DNA of 7,087 nucleotides from contig UQGM01000073.1 in assembly GCA_900540535.1 (NCBI GenBank), positions 1 through 7,087 of the forward strand, read 5' to 3'. Both the position numbers and the translations under genes were made by a program. Of this stretch, positions 1 to 6,111 are shown one piece after another. Each line of letters opens with the position of its first letter. Positions within the stretch are counted from its first letter, which is position 1. Under the pieces are notes generated by a model. That model was not told where the DNA came from. It searched no databases and worked only from the letters and a program-made list of their open reading frames with translations. The stretch is from an uncultured Oscillospiraceae bacterium. Its GTDB lineage: Bacteria > Bacillota > Clostridia > Oscillospirales > Acutalibacteraceae.

Positions 1-909
1 TCTCGGAAGCAGCGCTCCCAGAGAATTTATAAAATCCCTGTTGAGGTTCTCCGAAAAATCACGGAGAATACGTGCATCCAGCTGTTCCGGAGTAAGACCA
101 GGTTTTAAGTCAATGTGAATTTCATATCGGCCTTTTTCCATTTCACGCATATGTGAGCTTGCGCTTAAAATCAGCGGACCCGATACGCCGTAATGGGTAA
201 AGAGCATTTCTCCGAGACCCGAAAAAATCTCACGGAATTTTTTATTATCATAGACGGTGACTGATGAATTTCTCAGGGAAAGCCCCTGAAGATCGGAGCA
301 CCAGCCCTCATGTACAACAAGAGGCACTAGGGAGGGTTTAGGCTCTATGATAGTATGACCGAAGGATTTTGCAATTTCGTATCCGTCACCTGTTGAGCCG
401 GTCTGAGGATAGGAAACTCCTCCGGTAGCTAAAATCACCTTAGCGGCGGTGAATTTTTCACCTCTCTCAGAATAAAGGGAAAATTCTCCGTCATCGAAAG
501 TAACTGTCAGAATTCGTTCATTAATAATCTTTACGCCTTTTGAAAGTACAAGGCTTCTTAAAGCGTCAACTATATCGCTGGCTTTATCGGAAACCGGAAA
601 GACTCTGTTTCCCCTCTCTATTTTAAGGGGTACTCCCAGTTCCTCAAATATATCCATAACATCATAGGGCATCAGCCTCGAAAGAGCGCCGAACATAAAC
701 CTGCCGTTTACGGGGATATTTGAAATTATCTCGCTTATCTCCCCGCAGGCATTGGTGACGTTGCACCTGCCCTTACCGGTTATCATAAGCTTTCTGCCCA
801 CTTTTTCGTTTCGCTCAAATAAAAATACCTTTTCGTGGCTGTCGGCGGCATAAGCTGCCGCAATCATTCCTGCTGGACCTGCGCCGATTACAGCTGCAAT
901 ATCATTCAT
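1..909 (-). CDS. HI0933/YhiN (BaiN-like) family FAD-dependent flavoprotein, partial at C-terminus
   Basis: The visible 303 codons are the N-terminal part of a protein usually about 400 residues long; the C-terminus lies beyond the left edge. Seen: an N-terminal dinucleotide-binding loop VIGAGPAG at residues 7-14, a following acidic FERNEKVGRK segment (31-40), then the family signature GKGRCNVTN (46-54), FPVSDKASD (104-112), ILATGGVSYPQTGSTGDGY (about 159-177), PSLVPL (192-197) and LFTHYGVSGP (236-245). These blocks are typical of the HI0933 family (YhiN of E. coli, BaiN of bile-acid clostridia), FAD enzymes whose physiological substrate is mostly unknown. The ATG overlaps the upstream regulator's stop region by 8 bp. 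An AGGAG (920-924) about 10 nt upstream supports this start, and translational coupling is likely. The family call is firm. A specific reaction, such as bile-acid or aminoacetone chemistry, cannot be assigned from sequence. Confidence 0.9.
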   Translation of the reverse strand, partial: MNDIAAVIGAGPAGMIAAAYAADSHEKVFLFERNEKVGRKLMITGKGRCNVTNACGEISEIISNIPVNGRFMFGALSRLMPYDVMDIFEELGVPLKIERGNRVFPVSDKASDIVDALRSLVLSKGVKIINERILTVTFDDGEFSLYSERGEKFTAAKVILATGGVSYPQTGSTGDGYEIAKSFGHTIIEPKPSLVPLVVHEGWCSDLQGLSLRNSSVTVYDNKKFREIFSGLGEMLFTHYGVSGPLILSASSHMREMEKGRYEIHIDLKPGLTPEQLDARILRDFSENLNRDFINSLGALLPR

Positions 910-1777
910 TTACCGTGCTCTCCTCAGTTGTATCGTAAACCTTATACTGCTCCCAGATTTCCTCAAGCTCATCAAAGTTTTTGGCAACCTCTTCACGGCG
1001 GCTCAGTGAAACCGCTACAATAAGCGCATTAATAAGGCTCAGGGGAGCTACAAGGGAATCCACTACGGATGCTATATTGCTCTTTGCAATAAGCAGATTT
1101 GAAGCATAGGGAGCCATGGGAGAATGGCTGCTGTCGGTTATTGCGATAACCTTGGCGCCTCTGTCGGAAATAAACTTAATGGCGTTTATAATCTGCCTCG
1201 AATATCTTGGAAAGCTGATTGCAATACATACATCCCCTTCACCTATACGGAAGGTCTGTTCAAAAATTTCGCTTTCGCTTGTGGTATCCACAATTACAAC
1301 GTTATCAAAAATAAGATTAAAGTAATAAGCAAGAAAGCTTGCAAGCGGAGCGGAGCTTCTTACGCCGAAAATATAGATTTTCTTCGCCTTATTGATATTT
1401 TCAACGGCTTTGTTAAAATCCTCATGGGATGTCTGCTCGATTGTATCCCTTATCATTTCGGCATCGCTTAAAAGCTCATTGGTAAGTATATCGTCGCCTA
1501 TTCTTATGGCGGTGACATCCATTCTCTGAACTGCGGTAAGCTTACTGCGTATCATCTCCTGAACCGCCTTTTGCAGCTCCGGATATCCGTTAAAGCCCAG
1601 TTCCGTTGCAAAGCGAACTACGGTGGATTCACTTATACCCACCGTTTCGCCAAGCTTTGATGCTGTCATAAAAGCTGCTCTGTCATAATGCTCCGCAATA
1701 TACTTTGCTACTCTCTTATGACCTTTTGAAAGCCCCTGATATTCCTCTTCTATTTTTCTCAAAAGTGAGTGTGACAT
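902..1777 (-). CDS. RpiR/MurR-family transcriptional regulator (HTH + SIS domains)
   Basis: A 291-residue, full-length member of the RpiR family, cytoplasmic DNA-binding regulators that sense phosphorylated sugars or amino sugars. The N-terminal winged HTH covers about residues 1-80: LSKGHKRVAKYI (16-27), then the recognition-helix block TASKLGETVGISESTVVRF (38-56) and GFNGYPELQ (61-69). The SIS sugar-phosphate domain spans about 125-260, with IYIFGVRSSAPLA (144-156) and AISFPRYSRQIINAIKF (196-212) followed by GAKVIAITDS (217-226). The start is preceded by an AGGA about 10 nt upstream. An ATG at the AGGA itself is out of frame and gives only a short ORF. The gene has its own promoter (1870-1897) and a dyad in its leader (1826-1851), which suggests autoregulation. 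Its stop overlaps the downstream flavoprotein start, so that gene is a likely target. The effector is unknown. Confidence 0.93.
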   Translation of the reverse strand: MSHSLLRKIEEEYQGLSKGHKRVAKYIAEHYDRAAFMTASKLGETVGISESTVVRFATELGFNGYPELQKAVQEMIRSKLTAVQRMDVTAIRIGDDILTNELLSDAEMIRDTIEQTSHEDFNKAVENINKAKKIYIFGVRSSAPLASFLAYYFNLIFDNVVIVDTTSESEIFEQTFRIGEGDVCIAISFPRYSRQIINAIKFISDRGAKVIAITDSSHSPMAPYASNLLIAKSNIASVVDSLVAPLSLINALIVAVSLSRREEVAKNFDELEEIWEQYKVYDTTEESTVNE

Positions 1778-1825
1778 TTATCATTCATCCTGCCTTTGGT
1801 TTACGGAATTGCAGTCTTAAAATAC

Positions 1826-1851
1826 TGTTTCTGTCCATTAATACGGAAACA
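1826..1851. promoter_or_regulatory. Imperfect dyad in rpiR-type gene leader, candidate operator
   Basis: The arms TGTTTCTGT (1826-1834) and ACGGAAACA (1843-1851) are reverse complements except for one position, and are separated by 8 bp. The dyad lies 12-37 bp downstream of the predicted start site of the regulator gene, where a bound repressor would block transcription. In the minus-strand RNA the odd position is a C-A mismatch, so a DNA-binding site fits better than an RNA hairpin. That the gene's own product binds here is inference. Confidence 0.4.
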
Positions 1852-1869
1852 AAGACATACACATGATAT

Positions 1870-1897
1870 TTTATAGCATTAAAGCGGTTTAAGTCAA
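1870..1897 (-). promoter_or_regulatory. Sigma-A-type promoter of the RpiR-family regulator gene
   Basis: On the minus strand a -35 TTGACT (1897-1892) and a -10 TATAAA (1875-1870) are separated by 16 bp, placing initiation near 1863, about 85 nt before the ATG. The -35 begins 4 bp beyond the metH stop codon. No terminator separates the genes, so read-through from metF-metH could add to expression. Confidence 0.65.
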
Positions 1898-1900
1898 GGG

Positions 1901-4282
1901 TTATTCAGTTTTGAAAACCTTTTTGGCATACTCTACGCTTGCCATTGCATCTTTTCCGTAGAAATCCGCTCCGATAGACTGAGCATATTCCTCAGTGAGC
2001 ACTGCTCCGCCAACCATCACCTTACACCACGGGCATTTTTCATTAAGAAGCTTAATTGTCTCCTCCATATACGGCACGGTGGTGGTCATAAGTGCGCTGA
2101 GTCCTGCAAGCTCGATTCTGTTTTCACTTACGTAATCCGCAATAGTTTCGGGAGGTACGTTTTTGCCAAGATCTATAACCTCAAAGCCGTAATTGTCAAG
2201 CATTACCCTGACTATGTTTTTGCCTATATCGTGATTATCGCCCTTTACGGTGGCAATTACGATTTTTCCGTTTTTCTTTCTCTCTCCGCCCTTTTCCTTA
2301 TAGTATTCGCTTATGGCGTCGAAGGCCTTTTCCGCCGCTCTTGCGCATGCCATAAGCTGGGGAAGAAAAATTCTCAGTGTATCAAAACGCTTGCCTGCTT
2401 CATCGAGAGCCGGAGCAAGAAAGTCTTTTATAACATCCTCGGGAGCCTTGGTTTTAAGCTCCTCCTTTGCCGCTTCATAGGCTTTATCTTCAACGCCGCC
2501 TAAAATAAGCTCGTAAAGGTTCGCTTTCTTTTCCTCTTTCGGCTTATTTTCACTGCCTGTAAGGGCTGCAATATAATCGGCGCAGTTTTCATCGAAGCCA
2601 TTTAAAGCGCACCATGAGCGGTATGCGTTCATCATGGCATCGGATTTGGGATTTATAATACAGCAGTCAAGACCAGCCCCTAAAGCAAGAGTAAAGAATG
2701 CAGAGTTTATAACCTCTCTTCCGGGAAGTCCGAAAGATACGTTTGAAACGCCTAAAATTGTTGAAACTCCGAGTCTTTCCTTAATCATCTTAAGGGCTTC
2801 CAGTGTGATTTTTGCTGCATCCGCAGAAGAGCTTACTGTCATTGTAAGGGCATCCACAACTATATTTTTACGGTTAATGCCGTACTTCTCCGCAGTGAGG
2901 ACGATTTTTTCCGCAATCTTAAAGCGTTCCTCGGGTGTGTTCGGTATACCCTTATCATCAAGGGTGAGGGCAACCAAAACGCCGCCGTATTTTTTCACCA
3001 GCGGGAAAACCGCCTCCATAATCTCCTCTTTGCCGTTTACGGAGTTTACCATGGGCTTACCGTTATAAAGACGCATGGCTTTTTCGAGAACCTGAGGATC
3101 GGCGGAATCTATCTGTAATGGGAGAGCTATTGAGGACTGGAGAGTTTCTATAGCTTTTGCCATCATCTCTTTTTCATCTATTCCCGGAAGTCCCACATTT
3201 ACGTCCAGAACATGGGAGCCTTTCTCAGCCTGAGTAAGTCCCTCAGAAAGAATGTATCCCATATCGGAATCAATAAGAGCCTGTTTAAAGAGCTTTTTGC
3301 CCGTGGGATTTATTCTTTCACCGATTATAACGGGCTTTTCGCCTATAATCTGAGCCTTTGCATAGGATGAAACAACGGTGATTCCCTTATCGGTCAAGGG
3401 CTTCGGCGTTATTTTGCCGCATAAAGCGGTGAGCTTTTCTATATGCTCCGGAGTTGTACCGCAGCATCCGCCCATTACCGCTGCTCCGTTTTCTGCAAAG
3501 AATCGGCAGCTTTCGGCAAAGTCTTCCGGCAGAACATTATAAACTGTATTTCCGTCAACCAAAACAGGAAGTCCTGCATTGGGATTTATGATAATGGGAA
3601 GTGATGCATATTTTGCGTACTGCAAAAATACTCCTCTCATTTCATCGGGACCCATTGAGCAGTTTATGCCGAGGGCATCTACACCAAGTCCCTCAAGAAG
3701 AGCTATTGCAGCAAGGGGATCGGCTCCCGTGAGAAGCTTGCCTTTATCGTCAAAAGAACAGGTAGCAAAAACCGGCAGGGATGTATTTTCCTTCGCCGCT
3801 AATACAGCCGCTTTAAGCTCATAGGTATCGGTAAAGGTTTCAAGAAGAATTAAATCTGCTCCCGCTTTTTCTCCGGCTATGGCAATTTCACTGAAAACCT
3901 CATAGGCTTCTTCAAAGGATGTATCGCCGTTGGGCTTTAAAAGCTTTCCCGTAGGACCTATATCGAGAGCGGCATACTTTTCCCTGTCGCCCCCAAATTC
4001 CTTTATGGCAGCTTTTGCACATTTTATTCCCGCTGCGGCAATTTCTCCCGCTTTGTATCCGAGAGGCTCCATTTTATAGCGGTTTCCGCCAAAGGTATTG
4101 GTGGTAAGTATATCGGCTCCCGCTTTTAAATATTCAAGATGAATTTCCTTTATTTCATCTGCTCTTTCTATGCACCATGGCTCCGGCTGCGCTCCGGCTG
4201 CAAGTCCTCTTTTCTGAAGCAGAGAACCCATTGCGCCGTCAAAAAACAGCAGCTCTTTGCCAAGCTTTTCAGTATTAAACAT
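1901..4282 (-). CDS. metH: Cobalamin-dependent methionine synthase, short form lacking the reactivation domain
   Basis: Transfers a methyl group from 5-methyl-tetrahydrofolate to homocysteine through protein-bound cobalamin, in the cytoplasm. Domain order in 793 residues: (1) homocysteine/zinc barrel, about 1-290, with DGAMG (15-19) and the three zinc cysteines Cys208 in GINCS and Cys273/Cys274 in GGCCGTTPEH; (2) pterin-binding barrel, about 315-565, with IGERINPTG (320-328), DVNVG (360-364), NSVNG (413-417) and GVSNVSFGLPGR (511-522); (3) cobalamin cap, about 586-665; (4) B12-binding domain, about 670-793, with GDNHDIGKN (681-689), His684 being the lower axial ligand. The protein ends there. 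The C-terminal AdoMet-binding activation domain of the roughly 1,230-residue E. coli enzyme is absent, as in Thermotoga-type MetH. The start is fixed by GGAGG (4289-4293) 6 nt upstream. It lies 49 bp downstream of metF and is surely in its operon. Confidence 0.96.
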   Translation of the reverse strand: MFNTEKLGKELLFFDGAMGSLLQKRGLAAGAQPEPWCIERADEIKEIHLEYLKAGADILTTNTFGGNRYKMEPLGYKAGEIAAAGIKCAKAAIKEFGGDREKYAALDIGPTGKLLKPNGDTSFEEAYEVFSEIAIAGEKAGADLILLETFTDTYELKAAVLAAKENTSLPVFATCSFDDKGKLLTGADPLAAIALLEGLGVDALGINCSMGPDEMRGVFLQYAKYASLPIIINPNAGLPVLVDGNTVYNVLPEDFAESCRFFAENGAAVMGGCCGTTPEHIEKLTALCGKITPKPLTDKGITVVSSYAKAQIIGEKPVIIGERINPTGKKLFKQALIDSDMGYILSEGLTQAEKGSHVLDVNVGLPGIDEKEMMAKAIETLQSSIALPLQIDSADPQVLEKAMRLYNGKPMVNSVNGKEEIMEAVFPLVKKYGGVLVALTLDDKGIPNTPEERFKIAEKIVLTAEKYGINRKNIVVDALTMTVSSSADAAKITLEALKMIKERLGVSTILGVSNVSFGLPGREVINSAFFTLALGAGLDCCIINPKSDAMMNAYRSWCALNGFDENCADYIAALTGSENKPKEEKKANLYELILGGVEDKAYEAAKEELKTKAPEDVIKDFLAPALDEAGKRFDTLRIFLPQLMACARAAEKAFDAISEYYKEKGGERKKNGKIVIATVKGDNHDIGKNIVRVMLDNYGFEVIDLGKNVPPETIADYVSENRIELAGLSALMTTTVPYMEETIKLLNEKCPWCKVMVGGAVLTEEYAQSIGADFYGKDAMASVEYAKKVFKTE

Positions 4283-4331
4283 CTTTTTCCTCCGATTTCA
4301 AGGTCAGCGTTAAATTACATACAGACAGATT

Positions 4332-5198
4332 TTATTTGAGTATCTCAGAAAGGCTCTCCATTATCTGCCTTGCAACCTCAGGCTTATTCATTGTATAAAT
4401 ATGTATGCCTCTTACTCCGTTTGCCACAAGGTCTACTATCTGATCTATGGCATAGGCAATTCCCGCCTGCTTTAAAGCGGCGTCGTTATCGCCGAATTTG
4501 TCGAGAATTGTTCTGAACTTAGGTGTAAGTGATGTGCCTGAAAGCTCTGTAATACGCTTAATCTGACGTGAATTTGTAACAGGCATAACACCGGCAATTA
4601 CAGGAACATCTATGCCCTTTGCAAGAGCACGATAAAGGAAGCTGTAAAGCACGCTGTTATCAAAGAACATCTGTGTTGTAAGATAGTCGCAGCCGCAGTC
4701 AACCTTTGCTTTCAGATAATCAAGGTCACGGCTTTTGCTCTCGCACTCAATGTGTCCCTCAGGATAACAAGCAGCGCCGATACTGAATCCGCCTCTCTCT
4801 TTGAGCTCTTCAACAAGCTGATATGCGTATTTATAATATCCAGCTTCCGGGAACATTCCGTCCTGCGGCATGTCGCCTCTGAGTGCCAAGACGTTTTCTA
4901 TTTTAGCCTCTTTCATTTCATCGATGAGATGTGAAATCTCCTCTCTCGAAGAAGATACGCAGCTAAGATGAGCCAATGCGCTTGTACCAAGCTCATTTTG
5001 TATGTAGGAAGCTATTTTAATGGTATTCTGTGAAGTCCCGCCTCCTGCGCCGTATGTGACACTTATAAAATCGGGAGAAAGTGCGGCAAGCTCTTTCATT
5101 GTCTCTTTGGCATTTTCAAGTGCTGCCGATTTCTTCGGTGGAAACACCTCAAAAGATACTGTAAACCCTTTATTTTTAAGCCTTTCTGTTATATTCAT
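4332..5198 (-). CDS. metF: Methylenetetrahydrofolate reductase
   Basis: FAD-dependent reduction of 5,10-methylene-THF to 5-methyl-THF, the methyl donor used by the adjacent MetH. At 288 residues it is a normal bacterial MetF consisting of the catalytic barrel only. Seen motifs: SFEVFPPK (15-22) with the conserved catalytic-type Glu17, VTYGAGG (47-53), LALRGD (113-118), AACYPEGH (151-158), CDYLTTQMFFDN (170-181 region), PVIAGVMPV (199-207) and GIHIYTMN (273-280) near the C-terminus. The ATG at 5198 is chosen because the protein aligns in register from MNITERL. The ribosome site is a modest AGGG about 10 nt upstream, and a nearer ATG at 5208 is out of frame. It is the first gene of a metF-metH operon driven from the promoter at 5237-5265. 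The electron donor (NADH or ferredoxin via a partner) cannot be told from this sequence. Confidence 0.97.
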   Translation of the reverse strand: MNITERLKNKGFTVSFEVFPPKKSAALENAKETMKELAALSPDFISVTYGAGGGTSQNTIKIASYIQNELGTSALAHLSCVSSSREEISHLIDEMKEAKIENVLALRGDMPQDGMFPEAGYYKYAYQLVEELKERGGFSIGAACYPEGHIECESKSRDLDYLKAKVDCGCDYLTTQMFFDNSVLYSFLYRALAKGIDVPVIAGVMPVTNSRQIKRITELSGTSLTPKFRTILDKFGDNDAALKQAGIAYAIDQIVDLVANGVRGIHIYTMNKPEVARQIMESLSEILK

Positions 5199-5236
5199 AA
5201 AGTTTCATCCCTATCTATTTATATTTTATTTTTTCT

Positions 5237-5265
5237 ATTATACAATTTAAGCTCTTTAATTACAA
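5237..5265 (-). promoter_or_regulatory. Sigma-A promoter of the metF-metH operon
   Basis: On the minus strand a -35 TTGTAA (5265-5260) and a perfect -10 TATAAT (5242-5237) are separated by exactly 17 bp. Initiation near 5230 leaves a leader of about 32 nt before metF, too short for a SAM riboswitch or T-box. Control must therefore act at the promoter or from outside this stretch. Confidence 0.8.
5244..5261. promoter_or_regulatory. Imperfect palindrome inside the metF promoter spacer, candidate operator
   Basis: The arms AATTTAAG (5244-5251) and CTTTAATT (5254-5261) are complementary at 7 of 8 positions around a 2-bp centre. The palindrome fills the spacer between the -35 and -10 and slightly overlaps the -35. 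A protein bound here would exclude RNA polymerase. The region is AT-rich, so chance dyads are expected. I do not recognise it as a known methionine-regulator box. Confidence 0.35.
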
Positions 5266-5347
5266 CGAAATATGTGTTAAAATATATAAACAGAAATTAA
5301 AAAGCGCATATTCTCCAAAATTCGTATGGGATTTGTTAAAAAAATCC

Positions 5348-5376
5348 TTGCATTTTTTGTAAGAATATGATAGCAT
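5348..5376 (+). promoter_or_regulatory. Promoter of rpmB with extended -10
   Basis: A -35 TTGCAT (5348-5353), a 17-bp spacer and a -10 TAGCAT (5371-5376) preceded by TGA (5368-5370), that is, an extended -10. Initiation near 5383 gives a leader of about 38 nt. It diverges from the metF promoter, with the two -35 elements about 80 bp apart in an AT-rich intergenic region (5199-5420). Confidence 0.7.
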
Positions 5377-5404
5377 ATTTACGTTATTCTGTTAGTCACA
5401 CCAA

Positions 5405-5413
5405 AAGGAGGTG
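5405..5413 (+). promoter_or_regulatory. Strong Shine-Dalgarno sequence fixing the rpmB start
   Basis: AAGGAGGTG is almost fully complementary to the 16S rRNA 3' end and lies 7 nt before the ATG at 5421. It excludes the in-frame upstream ATG at 5367, which would add 18 residues not found in L28 proteins and lies within the promoter. Confidence 0.85.
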
Positions 5414-5420
5414 CCTAAAA

Positions 5421-5609
5421 ATGGCAAAATGTCAGTTCTGCGGTAAAGATGTTTCTTTCGGCATCAAGGTTTCCCACTCACACAGACGTTCAAACAGAAC
5501 ATGGAAGCCCAATATCAAGCGTGTTAAGGCTGTTGTAAACGGCTCACCCTGCCGTGTTTATGCGTGCACACGCTGCCTTCGTTCAGGTAAGGTTACACGT
5601 GCTGTCTAA
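5421..5609 (+). CDS. rpmB: Large-subunit ribosomal protein bL28, zinc-ribbon (C+) form
   Basis: A 62-residue basic protein of the 50S subunit, normal length for L28. It starts MAKCQFCGK and shows the family pattern VSHSHRRSNRTWKPN (17-31), then a basic RVKAVV strand and a C-terminal CTRCLRSGKV (49-58). The pairs Cys4/Cys7 and Cys49/Cys52 form two CxxC knuckles, so this is the zinc-binding form; zinc-free paralogues lack these cysteines. It is a single-gene transcription unit with its own promoter, a strong ribosome site and a terminator 33 nt after the stop. It is the only plus-strand gene of the window. Confidence 0.97.
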   Translation: MAKCQFCGKDVSFGIKVSHSHRRSNRTWKPNIKRVKAVVNGSPCRVYACTRCLRSGKVTRAV

Positions 5610-5642
5610 TCCTTCCTAACGGTTTGAAAGAAGATAATAAAT

Positions 5643-5676
5643 AAGAGACTGCTGAAAAGCAGTCTCTTTTTATTTT
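5643..5676 (+). terminator. Rho-independent terminator of rpmB
   Basis: A perfect 10-bp stem, AAGAGACTGC (5643-5652) with GCAGTCTCTT (5659-5668), closes a 6-nt TGAAAA loop. It is followed by a T-rich run (5669-5676, TTTATTTT). On the opposite strand the tail is only A/T-mixed, so it is mainly a plus-strand terminator. Confidence 0.95.
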
Positions 5677-5750
5677 GGCAGGCTGAGCCTACAGCCTACA
5701 CCCAAGTCGCACACCAAATGACAGTAAGGAACAGCTATAAGTGCCTGCGA

Positions 5751-5793
5751 GCAAGCTGAGTTTGCAGGCAAAGTCGAAGCAAACTGAGTTTGC
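5751..5793. repeat. Short direct repeat pair of near-palindromic 15-mers
   Basis: GCAAGCTGAGTTTGC (5751-5765) and GCAAACTGAGTTTGC (5779-5793) differ at one base and are spaced 28 bp apart. The second is a perfect 7-bp palindrome around a central G. The first is also flanked by TGCCTGC (5742-5748) and GCAGGCA (5764-5770), so alternative hairpins are possible. Confidence 0.7.
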
Positions 5794-5810
5794 ATACATA
5801 ATGCACAGTA

Positions 5811-5869
5811 GGATGAGTTTTCCGCTCCTTACCCGAACTTTGATAAAGGAATAAGTTTTGCCGCTCATG
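5811..5869. repeat. Second imperfect direct repeat pair
   Basis: A unit beginning GGATGAGTTTTCCGCTC (5811-5827) recurs as GGAATAAGTTTTGCCGCTC (5848-5866) with one mismatch and two single-base gaps. It sits directly after the 15-mer pair and shares its core GAGTTT. This suggests the left half of the block grew by short tandem duplications. Confidence 0.5.
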
Positions 5870-5882
5870 CTGCGGCGGTGCA

Positions 5883-5912
5883 CATACTTTTGTCCATAGC
5901 AACAAAAGTATG
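5883..5912. repeat. Perfect 11-bp hairpin
   Basis: CATACTTTTGT (5883-5893) and ACAAAAGTATG (5902-5912) pair perfectly around an 8-nt CCATAGCA loop. There is no T-run after it on either strand, so it is not an ordinary terminator. It lies in the centre of the repeat block. Confidence 0.75.
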
Positions 5913-5925
5913 CAAAAATGCATTT

Positions 5926-5943
5926 GCGGCGGAGTCCCGCCGC
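5926..5943. repeat. GC-rich 7-bp hairpin with 4-nt loop
   Basis: GCGGCGG (5926-5932) and CCGCCGC (5937-5943) pair perfectly around AGTC. GCAAA (5912-5916) and TTTGC (5944-5948) could extend the stem across an internal loop. A related weaker stem, GCCGC (5860-5864) with GCGGC (5872-5876), lies just upstream. Confidence 0.65.
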
Positions 5944-5999
5944 TTTGCCAAAACAGAAAGCACTAATCAGCGCAAAGCAGGTTTTCTCCAATACGCCCT

Positions 6000-6084
6000 C
6001 CGACGGTAGCTCAGATGGTTCATTTTTATCACCATCTAAGTGTAAACGTTTTGCTGCTAACGAATTCTTTTTTCTTACCGTCGG
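6000..6084. repeat. 85-nt structured repeat, copy 1 (tRNA-like 5' end)
   Basis: Closed by a perfect 9-bp stem, CCGACGGTA (6000-6008) with TACCGTCGG (6076-6084). Inside are AGATGGT (6013-6019) paired with ACCATCT (6031-6037), and a hairpin on the GTAAACGTTTTGC core (6042-6054). It matches copy 2 without gaps at 54 of 85 positions, 112 bp apart. The first 20 nt look like a tRNA acceptor strand plus D-arm, but there is no proper T-arm, no D-stem partner and no CCA. The strand of any transcript is unknown. Confidence 0.6.
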
Positions 6085-6111
6085 TTAGGCTCAGCAAGCG
6101 TTCACCAATTC

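Noticed and set aside
1124..1471. Long plus-strand open frame antisense to the regulator gene
   Set aside because: It lies wholly antisense to a clear RpiR-family protein and has no domain or ribosome site. Similar antisense frames inside metH and metF were dismissed for the same reason.
5199..5236. SAM riboswitch or T-box ahead of metF
   Set aside because: The leader from the predicted start site is only about 32 nt, and no S-box or T-box motifs are seen there or in the rest of the 5199-5420 gap.
5399..5413. CACC/GGTG stem that could hide the rpmB ribosome site
   Set aside because: Only 4 bp closing a 7-nt loop; too weak to propose translational control.
5367..5420. Upstream in-frame ATG as the rpmB start
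   Set aside because: It overlaps the -10 element, has no ribosome site and would add residues foreign to L28. The ATG at 5421 has an ideal Shine-Dalgarno sequence.
5689..5991. 100-codon minus-strand open frame from a TTG start, Cys- and basic-rich
   Set aside because: No ribosome site, no recognised domain, and it spans the 11-bp and 7-bp hairpins and the tandem repeats. The composition looks like translated repeat DNA; an overlapping 62-codon frame (5923-5735) is equally open.
6000..6084. Functional tRNA gene
   Set aside because: The acceptor pair and 5' D-arm look right, but the D-stem partner, anticodon arm, T-arm consensus and CCA are missing.
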